Positions 43,804-52,718 of a stretch of 64,000 bases of DNA are shown here, piece by piece. Numbering within the stretch: the stretch's first letter is position 1; the number at the start of each line of letters is the position of its first letter. Location: the NCBI GenBank assembly GCA_947364045.1, contig CANARN010000001.1:62001-126000 (forward strand), read 5' to 3'. The translations under genes and the position numbers were made by a program. This stretch comes from an uncultured Clostridia bacterium. Its GTDB lineage: Bacteria > Bacillota > Clostridia > Oscillospirales > Acutalibacteraceae. Under the pieces are notes generated by a model. It saw only the letters and a program-made list of their open reading frames with translations, had not been told where the DNA came from and did not search any database.

Positions 43804-45480
43804 TTACGCCTTGCAGTCAGCCGCATACGTGTCGGCAATTAACTGAACCTCATCTTTTGTGATAACGCCGTCAATGGTTATGCCGTCTGCCCGCTGAAGA
43901 TTGACCTTTTCAAGCCCGTCGCGCTCAAGCAGATGTCTGAGAGCCATTCTTGCGTCAACAAGGTCAACAGCGCCGTCCATATTTACGTCGCCGTATTTGT
44001 CAAGGTAAACGCCCATATAATCGGCGTCGGTGTTGTAATAAAGGAACTGTGTGAACAGCGGATTTGAATGAACAGTGTACTGCTTCTTCGCATTAAGCAG
44101 CCATGCGTGAAGCACTGCTGAGCTGTCACTGTAAAATTTAACATGGTCTAAATTCTTAATGAACCATGTGCATTCGGGGAACGCGCAGGTTGAAGCGTCA
44201 ACTACGGTGTCGGGTGAAACGTGATTATGCCCGTCAGAATTTATCTGAACATAGTTTTCACCGAGAACGGTATTTCTGTTTGCAACAGTTGCGCCGTAGC
44301 TTGTGCGGTAGGTTTCAATTATGCCGTCCGAATTCATTGTGGAAGAAGGTGTTACGGGAGCTATCTGACGGTTGTAGTTTGAAACTATGCTGAAACAGAT
44401 GTTTTCGTCTTCATAATATTCGGTACAGCGTTCTTTAAGAGTTTTCTGAACCTCATCGTGATAAGCCGTAAGCTTTTCAATATAAGCGTCGGACGGACGG
44501 AAGGTAAAGCTGTCATTGTTATACATATAGTTTATAGCTTTGTCGAAGGTCTCTTCCGGAACAAATGACCAAACGCCTGCGTACATTCCGAAATACGGAA
44601 TCAAAAGCTCGTTGTAAAGTCTGTCTTTATACTCTCCCTCGGAAAGAAGCGGAGAAAGCTTTTCAATTACCTTTTCAAAAAGACCTGTATATTTTAAAAG
44701 CTCGCCCAAAACGCTTTTTTCGGGACTGCCTTTAATTGCCTGAACCAAAATATCGGTAACTCCGTCAGCGTCAACGCTGAGCTTGCCTGTGAAAAGGTCG
44801 CCGCACATTTCAAGACCTGTAAATGCTCCTGAGAACATACCGATGTTTTTAATATCCTTTGTTCCGTAAAGAGCGAGATACGCCTGAACTATGCATGTAC
44901 CCATTGACTGACCGTTAATTGATACCTTGCTGTGTCCTGTTGTTTTCTTAACCTTCTGAATGTAATCGTTAAGGTCTTTAGCTGTGTCCATAGGACTTCT
45001 GCGCCAGTCATGGCTGAAAATGAACGTATGGTCGCCGCCGACTGTTTTTGCGCATTCGAGTGAAAGTCCGTCCTGACCGTCGCCCTTGATTTTGTAATCG
45101 TATGTATCACAGCTTTCTTCGTAAAAGCGTTCAACCGTAACAGTCGGGTCAACGGAATTGCCGTTTTCATCACATTTAATCGGGTCAAAAAGCTGCTTTG
45201 CCGCAGGAATAACCGAGTCAAGCAATGCGCCTGCGTCATTATCCGCCAAAAACTTTACAAGCGCAGGAACACAAGGAAGAACCGCCTCAACTATTGTTTT
45301 TGCTTCGGGAGCAAAAACCTGAGTGCCGTCGCCGTTAACAAGCGGAACGTGACCGAAGCCCACCACGGAAACTACGGGAGCTTTACCGCAGTTGCACTTT
45401 TTCTCCGCTGCAAACGAGGGAACAAGCAATGTAAACAGCATTAAAATGCTGAGCAGTACGCAAATTATACTTCTTTTCAT
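43804..45480 (-). CDS. Secreted lipase-like alpha/beta hydrolase with C-terminal dockerin
   Basis: About 558 residues. A signal peptide (about 1-25, ending SFAAE) is followed by an alpha/beta hydrolase reminiscent of LCAT-type lipases, with FSHDWRRSP and the nucleophile motif NGQSMGTC (Ser192). The last 65 residues are a type I dockerin: first Ca2+ loop DVNMDGAVDLVDA, second GITIDGVITKDEV. Dockerins dock onto cohesins of cellulosome-like scaffolds, so it may be part of an extracellular complex; no cohesin gene is in the window. The start at 45480 is preferred because AAAGG abuts the first ATG. Confidence 0.87.
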   Translation of the reverse strand: MKRSIICVLLSILMLFTLLVPSFAAEKKCNCGKAPVVSVVGFGHVPLVNGDGTQVFAPEAKTIVEAVLPCVPALVKFLADNDAGALLDSVIPAAKQLFDPIKCDENGNSVDPTVTVERFYEESCDTYDYKIKGDGQDGLSLECAKTVGGDHTFIFSHDWRRSPMDTAKDLNDYIQKVKKTTGHSKVSINGQSMGTCIVQAYLALYGTKDIKNIGMFSGAFTGLEMCGDLFTGKLSVDADGVTDILVQAIKGSPEKSVLGELLKYTGLFEKVIEKLSPLLSEGEYKDRLYNELLIPYFGMYAGVWSFVPEETFDKAINYMYNNDSFTFRPSDAYIEKLTAYHDEVQKTLKERCTEYYEDENICFSIVSNYNRQIAPVTPSSTMNSDGIIETYRTSYGATVANRNTVLGENYVQINSDGHNHVSPDTVVDASTCAFPECTWFIKNLDHVKFYSDSSAVLHAWLLNAKKQYTVHSNPLFTQFLYYNTDADYMGVYLDKYGDVNMDGAVDLVDARMALRHLLERDGLEKVNLQRADGITIDGVITKDEVQLIADTYAADCKA

Positions 45481-45524
45481 ATAAAACATCCTTTCCCGAA
45501 TTTGAATAATTGTATAATTAATTT

Positions 45525-45553
45525 ATTTTACCATAAATATCCTTTGAAATCAA
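45525..45553 (-). promoter_or_regulatory. Promoter of the dockerin lipase gene
   Basis: On the minus strand TTGATT (45553-45548), 17-base spacer, TAAAAT (45530-45525). Confidence 0.65.
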
Positions 45554-45572
45554 TTGTACTCTTTTGACAAAA

Positions 45573-46496
45573 TCAAAATACGCTTTCTATCACTTTTTCC
45601 GAAACATCAGGTGAATAGCGCCAATAGTCCATATGCTCGCCTTTAAAATAATATTTCAAGGGCGTATGCTTTGAGTCGGCGGGAAAAGTATCGACAATCG
45701 ACAGCTTGATTTTCATTTTCTGAGGATTAACGCTTTTAATATATACGCTTGCGCTGTCACCTGCGCGTACATCCTCCGAATATTCCGCAAGACCTGCCAG
45801 ATTCGGCGCAAGCTCAATAAATACTCCGTACTTTTCAACGGAGCGCACAATTCCTCCGACTGTTTGCCCTGCTTTAAATTTTTCGGCATTTTCCTCCCAA
45901 GTGCCGAGAAGCTCTTTAAGCGACAGGGTAACCCTGCCGAGAAAATCAACGCTTTTTACAACGGCATTTATCTGAGTACCTACCGAAAACCTTGCTTCAG
46001 GGCAGGGAATTCGTGAAACGGAGATGCTGTCTATGGGCAAAAGCGCAGAAATTCCGCAGCCTATATCGCAAAATGAGCCGAAATGTTCATTGTGCGTCAC
46101 CTTAGCGCTTATAACGTCGCCTGCTTTGAGCGACGACACGTACTTTCCGGCACATTCTTCCTGTACGGCTCTGCGGGATAAAACCGCTGTGCGTATGCCG
46201 TTTTCATCATCTTTAAAATCCGTTATTTTAAAGACAACAGGTTTGTTAACGCGGGACACTATTGCAATGTCCTTGGTTGTACCCTCAGCTATTCCCAAAG
46301 CGCATTCCTCTCTCGGAATTATTCCGTTAATTCCTCCCAAATCTACGTGCAAATTGTGTTCGCTGTCGCAAAGTCTTACCTTTGCCTCTAAAATTCTTCC
46401 CTCAAAAAAGCTTTCCCGCAGTGCCGCCTCCGATGAAATACACCTTTTATTTTGCTTTGTTTCGTAAATTACACCCTCAGGGTAATATTTTGTCAT
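45573..46496 (-). CDS. S1-domain RNA-binding protein
   Basis: A 307-residue cytoplasmic protein with several S1 (OB-fold) modules. One spans about residues 30-100 (GRILEAKVRL...VDLGGINGIIP), the next about 118-190 (GDVISAKVTHNEHFGSFCDIG, in parts) and another about 205-270 (GQTVGGIVRSVEKYGVFIELAPNLAGL, in parts). It resembles the Firmicutes ribosomal protein S1 homologue but is shorter and may be a paralogue. Start ATG 46496 is set by AAAGGTGAG. It is divergent from DUF951-prfA. Confidence 0.82.
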   Translation of the reverse strand: MTKYYPEGVIYETKQNKRCISSEAALRESFFEGRILEAKVRLCDSEHNLHVDLGGINGIIPREECALGIAEGTTKDIAIVSRVNKPVVFKITDFKDDENGIRTAVLSRRAVQEECAGKYVSSLKAGDVISAKVTHNEHFGSFCDIGCGISALLPIDSISVSRIPCPEARFSVGTQINAVVKSVDFLGRVTLSLKELLGTWEENAEKFKAGQTVGGIVRSVEKYGVFIELAPNLAGLAEYSEDVRAGDSASVYIKSVNPQKMKIKLSIVDTFPADSKHTPLKYYFKGEHMDYWRYSPDVSEKVIESVF

Positions 46497-46579
46497 ATCT
46501 CTCACCTTTATTTTTTTAGTTTGTAAAAGATATGATTGAATTTCCAAAAATATAATGTAATTGTTATATATTTGTATTG

Positions 46580-46608
46580 TTGATATTATTTGTAAAATGT
46601 GGTATTAT
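46580..46608 (+). promoter_or_regulatory. Promoter of the DUF951-prfA operon
   Basis: TTGATA (46580-46585), 17-base spacer, TATTAT (46603-46608), 35 bases before the ATG at 46643. Confidence 0.6.
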
Positions 46609-46642
46609 AAAATATTATAACACTGTGAAAAGGTTTTGTATT

Positions 46643-46840
46643 ATGGATATACACATTAATGACGATATAATTATGAAAAAAGCACACCCCTGCGGCGAAA
46701 ACAAATTTACAGTTTTACGTGTGGGTATGGATTTTCGCATCCGCTGTAAAAAGTGCGGACGCGAGGTTATGGTTCCCCGCGCTAAAATTGAAAAAAATAT
46801 AAAAAAGGTTATCCGCGAAGGAGAAGAAATAAATGCTTGA
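46643..46840 (+). CDS. DUF951 family zinc-knuckle protein
   Basis: A 65-residue protein with the DUF951 pattern: [38 protein letters not shown] (in parts) and a basic end. A Cys and a CxxC pair suggest metal binding. The family is common in Firmicutes and often encoded near translation genes; its role is not known. Its 3' end overlaps prfA by eight bases, and the prfA ribosome binding site (GAAGGAGAAG) lies inside it, so the two are coupled. Confidence 0.85.
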   Translation: MDIHINDDIIMKKAHPCGENKFTVLRVGMDFRIRCKKCGREVMVPRAKIEKNIKKVIREGEEINA

Positions 46841-47903
46841 TAAGCTTGCAGGTATCGAAGAACGGTTTGAAAAAATAAACGAACAGCTCTGCTTGCCCGA
46901 AACGGTGAGCGACCAGGAAAAGTACCCCCGTCTTATGAAAGAGCTGCGCAGTCTCTCACCCGTTGTTGAAAAATACCGTGAATACAAAAAATATGACGAG
47001 ACTCTTAAAGAGTCCAAAGAACTGCTTGACGCAGGCGGACTTGATAAGGATTTTAAGGAGCTTGTGCAGGAGGAGCTTGAACAGGCTAAAGCTGATATTG
47101 AACGGTGCTCTGAGGAATTAAAAATTCTGCTTTTGCCCAAAGACCCCAATGACGATAAAAGCGTTATCGTTGAAATCCGAGGGGGAGCAGGCGGAGAGGA
47201 AGCGGCTCTTTTCGCAGGCGAGCTTTTCAGAATGTATTCAATGTATTCCGAAGCAAAGGGCTTTAAGACTGAAATTCTTTCGGAAAATCCCACAGAGCTT
47301 GGCGGATACAAGGAAATTGTATTTAATGTTGAGGGTGAAGGCGCATATTCGCGCTTTAAGTTTGAAAGCGGCGTTCACCGTGTTCAGCGTGTTCCCGAAA
47401 CGGAAAGTCAGGGACGTATTCAGACATCAACCGTAACAGTTGCCGTTCTTCCCGAGGCAGAAGAGGTTGATTTTGAGCTTAACCCTGCCGATTTACAAAT
47501 AGATGTTTTCCGGTCCTCCGGAGCGGGCGGACAAAAGGTTAACAAAACCTCGTCTGCTATCCGTGTAACACACCTGCCCACGGGTATGGTGGTTGAGTGT
47601 CAGGACGAGCGAAGCCAATACAAAAACAAGGACAAAGCCCTAAAGGTTTTGCGTTCAAGACTTCTTGAAATTGAACAGGCAAAGCATGACGCCGAAATTG
47701 CAGGCACAAGAAAATCACAGGTCGGCACGGGCGACAGAAGCGAGCGAATCCGTACCTACAACTTCCCTCAGGGCAGAGTTTCGGACCACAGAATAGGCTT
47801 AACACTTTACAAAATTGACGCAATTATGAACGGCGACCTTGACGAGATTATCGATGCGCTCATAACTGCCGACACCGCCGAAAAGCTTAAAGCTGAGGAA
47901 TAA
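46833..47903 (+). CDS. prfA: Peptide chain release factor 1
   Basis: Reads UAA and UAG stop codons and triggers peptide release. The 356 residues are typical. The class-1 catalytic GGQ lies in [21 protein letters not shown] (in parts), and the codon-recognition loop [11 protein letters not shown] carries the RF1-type PxT (PET) rather than the RF2 SPF. The N-terminal coiled-coil domain is intact. Confidence 0.96.
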   Translation: MLDKLAGIEERFEKINEQLCLPETVSDQEKYPRLMKELRSLSPVVEKYREYKKYDETLKESKELLDAGGLDKDFKELVQEELEQAKADIERCSEELKILLLPKDPNDDKSVIVEIRGGAGGEEAALFAGELFRMYSMYSEAKGFKTEILSENPTELGGYKEIVFNVEGEGAYSRFKFESGVHRVQRVPETESQGRIQTSTVTVAVLPEAEEVDFELNPADLQIDVFRSSGAGGQKVNKTSSAIRVTHLPTGMVVECQDERSQYKNKDKALKVLRSRLLEIEQAKHDAEIAGTRKSQVGTGDRSERIRTYNFPQGRVSDHRIGLTLYKIDAIMNGDLDEIIDALITADTAEKLKAEE

Positions 47904-47951
47904 AACACCGATCTTAAGCCAGAAATTAAATATAAAATAAAAGGTGAAAAT

Positions 47952-48494
47952 ATGGAATTTAAAGATGTTTTTATAATAGGTTTGCTTATAGGAATTTCAA
48001 TATTTATAAGATTATGGCGACAAAGCAGCAAAACAGGCAAAGCAAATGCAAAAATTGAAGAATCTATGTCGGAAGAAACGCAAATTGAAATTCCTATCGA
48101 AAAAACACCGTACATAAGAAAAAATCTTATGACAAAAAATGAATGGAGCTTTTACAAACAGTTAAAGCCTATAGCCGATGAATTGAATTTATCAGTTCTT
48201 TGTAAAACAAGAATAGCTGATTTAGTTGACATTGAAAAAGGTCTTAATAAAAGTGAATGGCAGACTGCATTTAACAGAATAAACAAAAAGCATATTGATT
48301 TTATACTTTGTAAACCTGAAAACCTGTATCCCATATTGTTAATTGAATTAGACGATAATACGCACGACACCCAAAAAGGTAAAACGCGTGATGAATTTGT
48401 AGAAAAAGTCCTTGACAAAGCAGGCTACAAGCTGTTAAGAACAAGGGGAACTTCCAATCTTAAAGAACAAATCGAAACAGAATTAAAGCAGTAA
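47952..48494 (+). CDS. Membrane-anchored DUF2726 protein
   Basis: A 180-residue protein with one N-terminal transmembrane helix (about 6-22), a polar linker, and a DUF2726 domain from about residue 58. That domain shows LMTKNEWSFYKQL, KTRIADLVD, HIDFILCKPENL and LIELDDNTHD...RDEFVEKVLDKAGY. DUF2726 has a restriction-endonuclease-like appearance (Asp, then ELDD). Catalysis is unproven. The gene is more AT-rich than its neighbours and interrupts the prfA-tsaC neighbourhood. Confidence 0.8.
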   Translation: MEFKDVFIIGLLIGISIFIRLWRQSSKTGKANAKIEESMSEETQIEIPIEKTPYIRKNLMTKNEWSFYKQLKPIADELNLSVLCKTRIADLVDIEKGLNKSEWQTAFNRINKKHIDFILCKPENLYPILLIELDDNTHDTQKGKTRDEFVEKVLDKAGYKLLRTRGTSNLKEQIETELKQ

Positions 48495-48544
48495 AAATAA
48501 ATGAGCATCAAGCAGATTGAGAGTAATCTATTATGAGGAACAGT

Positions 48545-49405
48545 ATGAAAAGTTTCAAGTTAAATGCTTTCGAGAAATTCGTTATCCGAAATAAAAAGGT
48601 ACTGTATATTTTTATCCTTATTGCCTTTTTCGTTGTAAACATACTGTTTTCCCATTTTAAGTATCCTATGATAATTCCGACAGATACATTTATTTTTGCT
48701 GTACCTGTGCTTATAATTTTTCTTTATACTGAGCTTTTGCCCATATTTAAAAAAGCAAAAATAGTCGCAGCGCATAGCAAGCTTAATATGGATTTTTCTC
48801 TTGACGGTATAACAAAGCTCATCAACGCTTTAAATCCCAAGGATACCGAATTTTTGCCGACACTGCGCAATAATAAAGCATCTTACTTTATTGACGCAGG
48901 CAATTTTGCCGAAGCCGAGGAAGAATTAAAGCTGATTTTCCAAGACTTTGATGCAAAAAAACTTTCGCCCTCAAATTTATTTGATATTCACTTGAATTTT
49001 GCTTTAATTAAAATTCAGAACGGCGATGAAGAAGGGTACAAAGAGCAGCTCAGAATTGTTGAGGGCTATTATGAGAAAATTAAAAAATCTGCATACATTT
49101 GCATAATGCGGCACACCTTGAACACGGTTCTCCTGTATGCCGCCGCGCGCTTTGAACCGTACAGCGTGGATTTTGAGCAACGGGTTTTAACGCATTTAAG
49201 ATTCTTCGAAGGTAAAAAGAATAAGAAAATCGACCCTCTGGATTATTTTAATGCCTATTCAATTCTTTTTACTTATTTTGCAAGATTTGAAAACACTGAA
49301 AAAGCGATTTATTATGCGGAAAAAGTAACCGAAATCGGAAATGACGGACTTTTGGCATACCGCAAAGCAAAGGAATATTTAGAAAATGCAAACGAATGTA
49401 ATTGA
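48545..49405 (+). CDS. Hypothetical membrane protein with TPR-like helices
   Basis: About 286 residues. Two transmembrane helices lie near the N-terminus (about 18-36 and 45-65), followed by a cytoplasmic helical region of about 200 residues. Its repeats (NKASYFIDAGNFAEAEEELKLIF in parts; YAEKVTEIGNDGLLAYRKAKEYL in parts) look like tetratricopeptide repeats. No specific function is recognised. The start at 48545 has GAGGAAC upstream. The 3' end overlaps tsaC by 20 bases. Confidence 0.7.
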   Translation: MKSFKLNAFEKFVIRNKKVLYIFILIAFFVVNILFSHFKYPMIIPTDTFIFAVPVLIIFLYTELLPIFKKAKIVAAHSKLNMDFSLDGITKLINALNPKDTEFLPTLRNNKASYFIDAGNFAEAEEELKLIFQDFDAKKLSPSNLFDIHLNFALIKIQNGDEEGYKEQLRIVEGYYEKIKKSAYICIMRHTLNTVLLYAAARFEPYSVDFEQRVLTHLRFFEGKKNKKIDPLDYFNAYSILFTYFARFENTEKAIYYAEKVTEIGNDGLLAYRKAKEYLENANECN

Positions 49406-50399
49406 CATAAGATTAGAATATGAAAGGGCGCTGAATGAAGCGTCACGGCTCATAAATGACGGCGAGGTTGTGGGGATTCCCACCGAAACCGTTTACGGTC
49501 TTGCCGCAAACGCTTTGGACGAAAATGCCGTAAAAAAAATCTACATAGCCAAAGGCAGACCGTCCGACAACCCGTTGATTGTGCATATAAGCGATATTTC
49601 GGAGCTTCAACCTCTTGTTAGAGAGATACCCGAAAAGGTTAAAATTATGGCGGAAAAATTTTGGCCCGGCCCTTTAACAATGATTATGAAAAAGAGCGAT
49701 TTAATTCCTCTTAAAACCTCGGGCGGACTTGACACCGTTGCCGTAAGAATGCCCGAAAGCGAATATGCACGTGCAATCATAAGAAAATGCGGCGTTCCCC
49801 TTGCCGCTCCCAGCGCCAACCTTTCGGGAAGTCCCAGCCCCACAAACGCAAAATATGTTTTTGCCGATATGAACGGCAGAATACCGCTGATTATTGACGG
49901 CGGCGCATCAAAAATCGGCGTTGAATCCACAGTTATAACATTTGTAACCGAAATTCCCACCGTTTTGCGCCCGGGCGGTGTAACCGTTGAAGAAATAAGA
50001 GATTTAATAGGCGATGTCAATGTAGACAGCGCAGTTTTAAATGAACTTAAAGACGGCGAAAAAGCGTCCTCCCCCGGAATGAAATACAAGCATTACGCAC
50101 CGAAAGCGAACATAACAATTCTTAAAGGAAGCCTCAAAAAATTTATCGAATATACTAAAGGCAAAGATTTTTTTGCTCTTGTTTTCGAGGGCGAGGAAAA
50201 ATATTTTAAAAATGCCGTTACATACGGAAAACCTCTTGACGGAGTTTCCGAAGCGAACAGGCTGTTTGACGCTCTTCGTGAGCTTGACGAAAAAGGAGCT
50301 GTAACCGTTTACGCACGCTGTCCCGAGCTTGACGGTGTGGGTCTTGCGGTTTACAACAGACTTATTCGCTCTGCAGGATTTAATATTATTGAGCTGTGA
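49386..50399 (+). CDS. tsaC: Threonylcarbamoyl-AMP synthase, long form (Sua5/YwlC)
   Basis: Makes the activated intermediate for the t6A modification at position 37 of ANN-decoding tRNAs. The 337-residue product has an N-terminal YrdC domain (GIPTETVYGLAANA, KGRPSDNPLIVHI, FWPGPLTMIM, SANLSGSPSPT) and the extra C-terminal Sua5 domain after the SPGMKYKHYAP linker (about residue 228). It starts inside the preceding gene and ends one base before coaE. Confidence 0.95.
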   Translation: MQTNVIDIRLEYERALNEASRLINDGEVVGIPTETVYGLAANALDENAVKKIYIAKGRPSDNPLIVHISDISELQPLVREIPEKVKIMAEKFWPGPLTMIMKKSDLIPLKTSGGLDTVAVRMPESEYARAIIRKCGVPLAAPSANLSGSPSPTNAKYVFADMNGRIPLIIDGGASKIGVESTVITFVTEIPTVLRPGGVTVEEIRDLIGDVNVDSAVLNELKDGEKASSPGMKYKHYAPKANITILKGSLKKFIEYTKGKDFFALVFEGEEKYFKNAVTYGKPLDGVSEANRLFDALRELDEKGAVTVYARCPELDGVGLAVYNRLIRSAGFNIIEL

Positions 50400-50400
50400 G

Positions 50401-51009
50401 ATGAAAAAAATGCTTATTATCGGTCTTACCGGTCAAACGGGTGCGGGAAAATCCACTGTATCCGAAATTTTAGAAAAATACGGCTGTTACCACATTGATG
50501 CAGACAAGGTTGCGCACGATATTCTTGAAAATAATAAAGCGGTGCAGGAAAAGCTCAAAGAGCATTTCGGAGAAGATATTATAGATAAGGACGGCAAAAT
50601 CGACCGCAAAATTTTAGCCGCCCGTGCATTTGCCGATAAAGACAGCACACTGGCACTCAATGCCATAACCCACCCTGCCGTTAACAACGAAATTCAAAAT
50701 ATTATTCTAAAGCAAAAAGAGTACGGCAGAAAGGCCGTTATAATCGACGCTATTGCTCTGTTTGAAAGCGGAGAAGCGAAAATATGCGATTACACCATTG
50801 CCGTTACCGCTCCGAGGGAAATCCGCCTTGAAAGAATTATCGCACGCGACAAAATTTCCGTTCCCCGTGCGAATGAGCGCATAAATGCACAAAAGGACGA
50901 AAGTTTTTTCACATTAAACGCCGACTACATAATAAACAACTGTGAGCCGTATAATATATACGATGAAACAGAAAAATTAGCATATAAGCTTAAACTTAAA
51001 AAGGAGTAA
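50401..51009 (+). CDS. coaE: Dephospho-CoA kinase
   Basis: Last step of coenzyme A synthesis. It is 202 residues from ATG 50401, which follows the tsaC stop by one base. It shows the P-loop GLTGQTGAGKSTVSE, DADKVAHDIL, THPAVNNEI and the lid-region RIIARDKIS. A longer in-frame start would lie inside tsaC and is not supported. The next gene follows by five bases. Confidence 0.95.
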   Translation: MKKMLIIGLTGQTGAGKSTVSEILEKYGCYHIDADKVAHDILENNKAVQEKLKEHFGEDIIDKDGKIDRKILAARAFADKDSTLALNAITHPAVNNEIQNIILKQKEYGRKAVIIDAIALFESGEAKICDYTIAVTAPREIRLERIIARDKISVPRANERINAQKDESFFTLNADYIINNCEPYNIYDETEKLAYKLKLKKE

Positions 51010-51014
51010 ACAAT

Positions 51015-52418
51015 ATGAGCGAAAAGAATGTTATCAAAGAGCTTCAGGAAGAGCTTTTCTATGCGCCTAAACACGCTTCCGAAATTATTTCAGAGGAAGA
51101 GGAAAAAAAGGCGGATGCATTTGCCGAAGATTACAAATACTATATGAACAACGGCAAAACAGAGCGTGAATCCGTTAAATATTTCATTGAAAAGGCAAAA
51201 TCATACGGCTTTACGCCCTTTGACCGTCAAAAGAAATACTCGGCAGGCGACAAGGTTTATATGAATAACAGGGGAAAATCCGTTATTCTTTGTGTTTTCG
51301 GCAGCAGACCGATTTCAGACGGTGTTAAAATTTCCGCTGCGCACCTTGACTCTCCGCGCCTTGACTTAAAGCCCAATCCGCTTTACGAGGACGGCGAAAT
51401 GGCGTATTTTAAAACGCACTATTACGGCGGAATTAAGAAATATCAGTGGACTGCAATTCCTCTCTCCCTTCACGGTGTAATTGTGAAGAAGAACGGTGAA
51501 ACAGTTGAAGTCTGCATCGGCGAGGACGAGAGTGACCCGCAATTCGTAATTACAGATTTGCTTCCTCATTTGGCGGCGGAACAGATGAAGCGTACAATGG
51601 CTGAGGGTGTTAAAGGTGAAAGTCTTAATATTCTTATAGGCTCACGTCCGTTTTCAAAGGATGAGGGCAGCGAAAAGGTTAAGCTTAACATTATTAAAAT
51701 TTTAAATGAAAAATACGGCATTACAGAAAGCGATTTCCTCTCTGCCGAGCTTGAAATTGTGCCTGCCTTTAAAGCCCGTGACATCGGCTTTGACAGAAGT
51801 CTTATAGGCGCATACGGTCATGATGACAAGGTTTGCGCATACCCTGCCGCAGAAGCAATTTTCGCAGTTGAAAATCCTGCTTACACAGCTGTTACGGTTT
51901 TGACCGATAAAGAGGAAACAGGCTCTGACGGCAACACAGGTCTTAACTCCTCATATCTTAAATATTTCATTTCAGACTTGGCGGTTATGGGCGGCGAAGA
52001 GCCGTGGAGAGTTCTGAGCGCCAGCGAATGTCTTTCGGCAGATGTTAATGCGGCTTACGACCCGATGTTCCCCGATGTCAGCGAGCCGAAAAACGCTTCC
52101 TTTGTTAATAAGGGTGTTGTTATTACAAAATACACCGGCGCAAGAGGAAAAAGCGGCACAAGCGACGCTTCCGCTGAGTTTATGGGCAAAATCCGCAGAA
52201 TGCTCGACAAGGAAAATGTAGTTTGGCAGATAGGCGAGCTTGGTAAGGTTGATATCGGCGGCGGCGGAACAGTTGCAATGTTTATTGCAAATCTTGATAT
52301 TGATGTTGTTGACCTCGGAGTTCCCGTGCTTTCAATGCATGCGCCGTTTGAGGTTATTTCAAAGCTTGACTTATATATGGCATTCCGCGCATTTAAAGCA
52401 TTCTTTGAGCAGAAATAA
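51015..52418 (+). CDS. M18 family aminopeptidase
   Basis: Zinc-dependent aspartyl-type aminopeptidase of 467 residues, cytoplasmic. Metal and catalytic residues are visible in order: His in SAAHLDSPR, Asp in AYGHDDKVCA, the Glu pair in LTDKEETGSDGNTG, Asp in AYDPMFPDVSEPKNASF (in parts) and the final His in LSMHAPFEV. It follows coaE closely (AAAAAGGAG site), so it is probably the last gene of the prfA-tsaC-coaE run. Confidence 0.94.
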   Translation: MSEKNVIKELQEELFYAPKHASEIISEEEEKKADAFAEDYKYYMNNGKTERESVKYFIEKAKSYGFTPFDRQKKYSAGDKVYMNNRGKSVILCVFGSRPISDGVKISAAHLDSPRLDLKPNPLYEDGEMAYFKTHYYGGIKKYQWTAIPLSLHGVIVKKNGETVEVCIGEDESDPQFVITDLLPHLAAEQMKRTMAEGVKGESLNILIGSRPFSKDEGSEKVKLNIIKILNEKYGITESDFLSAELEIVPAFKARDIGFDRSLIGAYGHDDKVCAYPAAEAIFAVENPAYTAVTVLTDKEETGSDGNTGLNSSYLKYFISDLAVMGGEEPWRVLSASECLSADVNAAYDPMFPDVSEPKNASFVNKGVVITKYTGARGKSGTSDASAEFMGKIRRMLDKENVVWQIGELGKVDIGGGGTVAMFIANLDIDVVDLGVPVLSMHAPFEVISKLDLYMAFRAFKAFFEQK

Positions 52419-52445
52419 AAATTTGCTTTCTAATTGATGTTACGG

Positions 52446-52503
52446 GACAGAGGGGTTAATTTCTTTAGCAAAAAACTTTATAACCCCTCTGTCACTTCGT
52501 GAC
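52446..52503. repeat. REP-like palindrome
   Basis: GACAGAGGGGTTA (52446-52458) and TAACCCCTCTGTC (52481-52493) are perfect 13-bp arms. GTCACTTCGTGAC (52491-52503) forms a second small hairpin sharing the right arm. The layout recalls dispersed extragenic palindromes common in gut Firmicutes. Confidence 0.65.
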
Positions 52504-52533
52504 ATCTCTCATTTCAGTGGCGACAAGGATTTT

Positions 52534-52563
52534 GTAGGAACAACCGCGGTCGGTTGTCCCTAC
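52534..52563. repeat. GTAGG/CCTAC palindrome
   Basis: GTAGGAACAACCG (52534-52546) and CGGTTGTCCCTAC (52551-52563) pair over 13 positions with one mismatch and a four-base loop. It shares terminal bases with the element at 10739-10805. Confidence 0.65.
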
Positions 52564-52654
52564 TGCATTCATTTCAATGTCAAAAAAATAAACGATTTTT
52601 TGGTTAAATCGCATATTGTTATGACTAAAAGATAAGAGTAAAATATTTGTATTA

Positions 52655-52685
52655 AAAAAGAGTATCTTTTTCAGATGCTCTTTTT
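52655..52685 (+). terminator. Terminator hairpin upstream of GPH transporter
   Basis: AAAAAGAGTATCT, loop TTTTC, AGATGCTCTTTTT with one G-U wobble and a T5 end. It ends the upstream operon or attenuates the transporter, whose ATG lies 34 bases on. Confidence 0.65.
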
Positions 52686-52718
52686 GATTTATGCAATTTT
52701 TTCAGAAAGGAAATGTTT

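Larger units (their letters stand above)
52419..52718. other. Repeat-rich gene-free interval
   Basis: About 300 bases hold no supportable gene. In order it contains a 13-bp-stem palindrome with an adjoining small hairpin (52446-52503), a GTAGG/CCTAC palindrome (52534-52563), and a terminator-like hairpin (52655-52685) just before the transporter. Confidence 0.6.
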
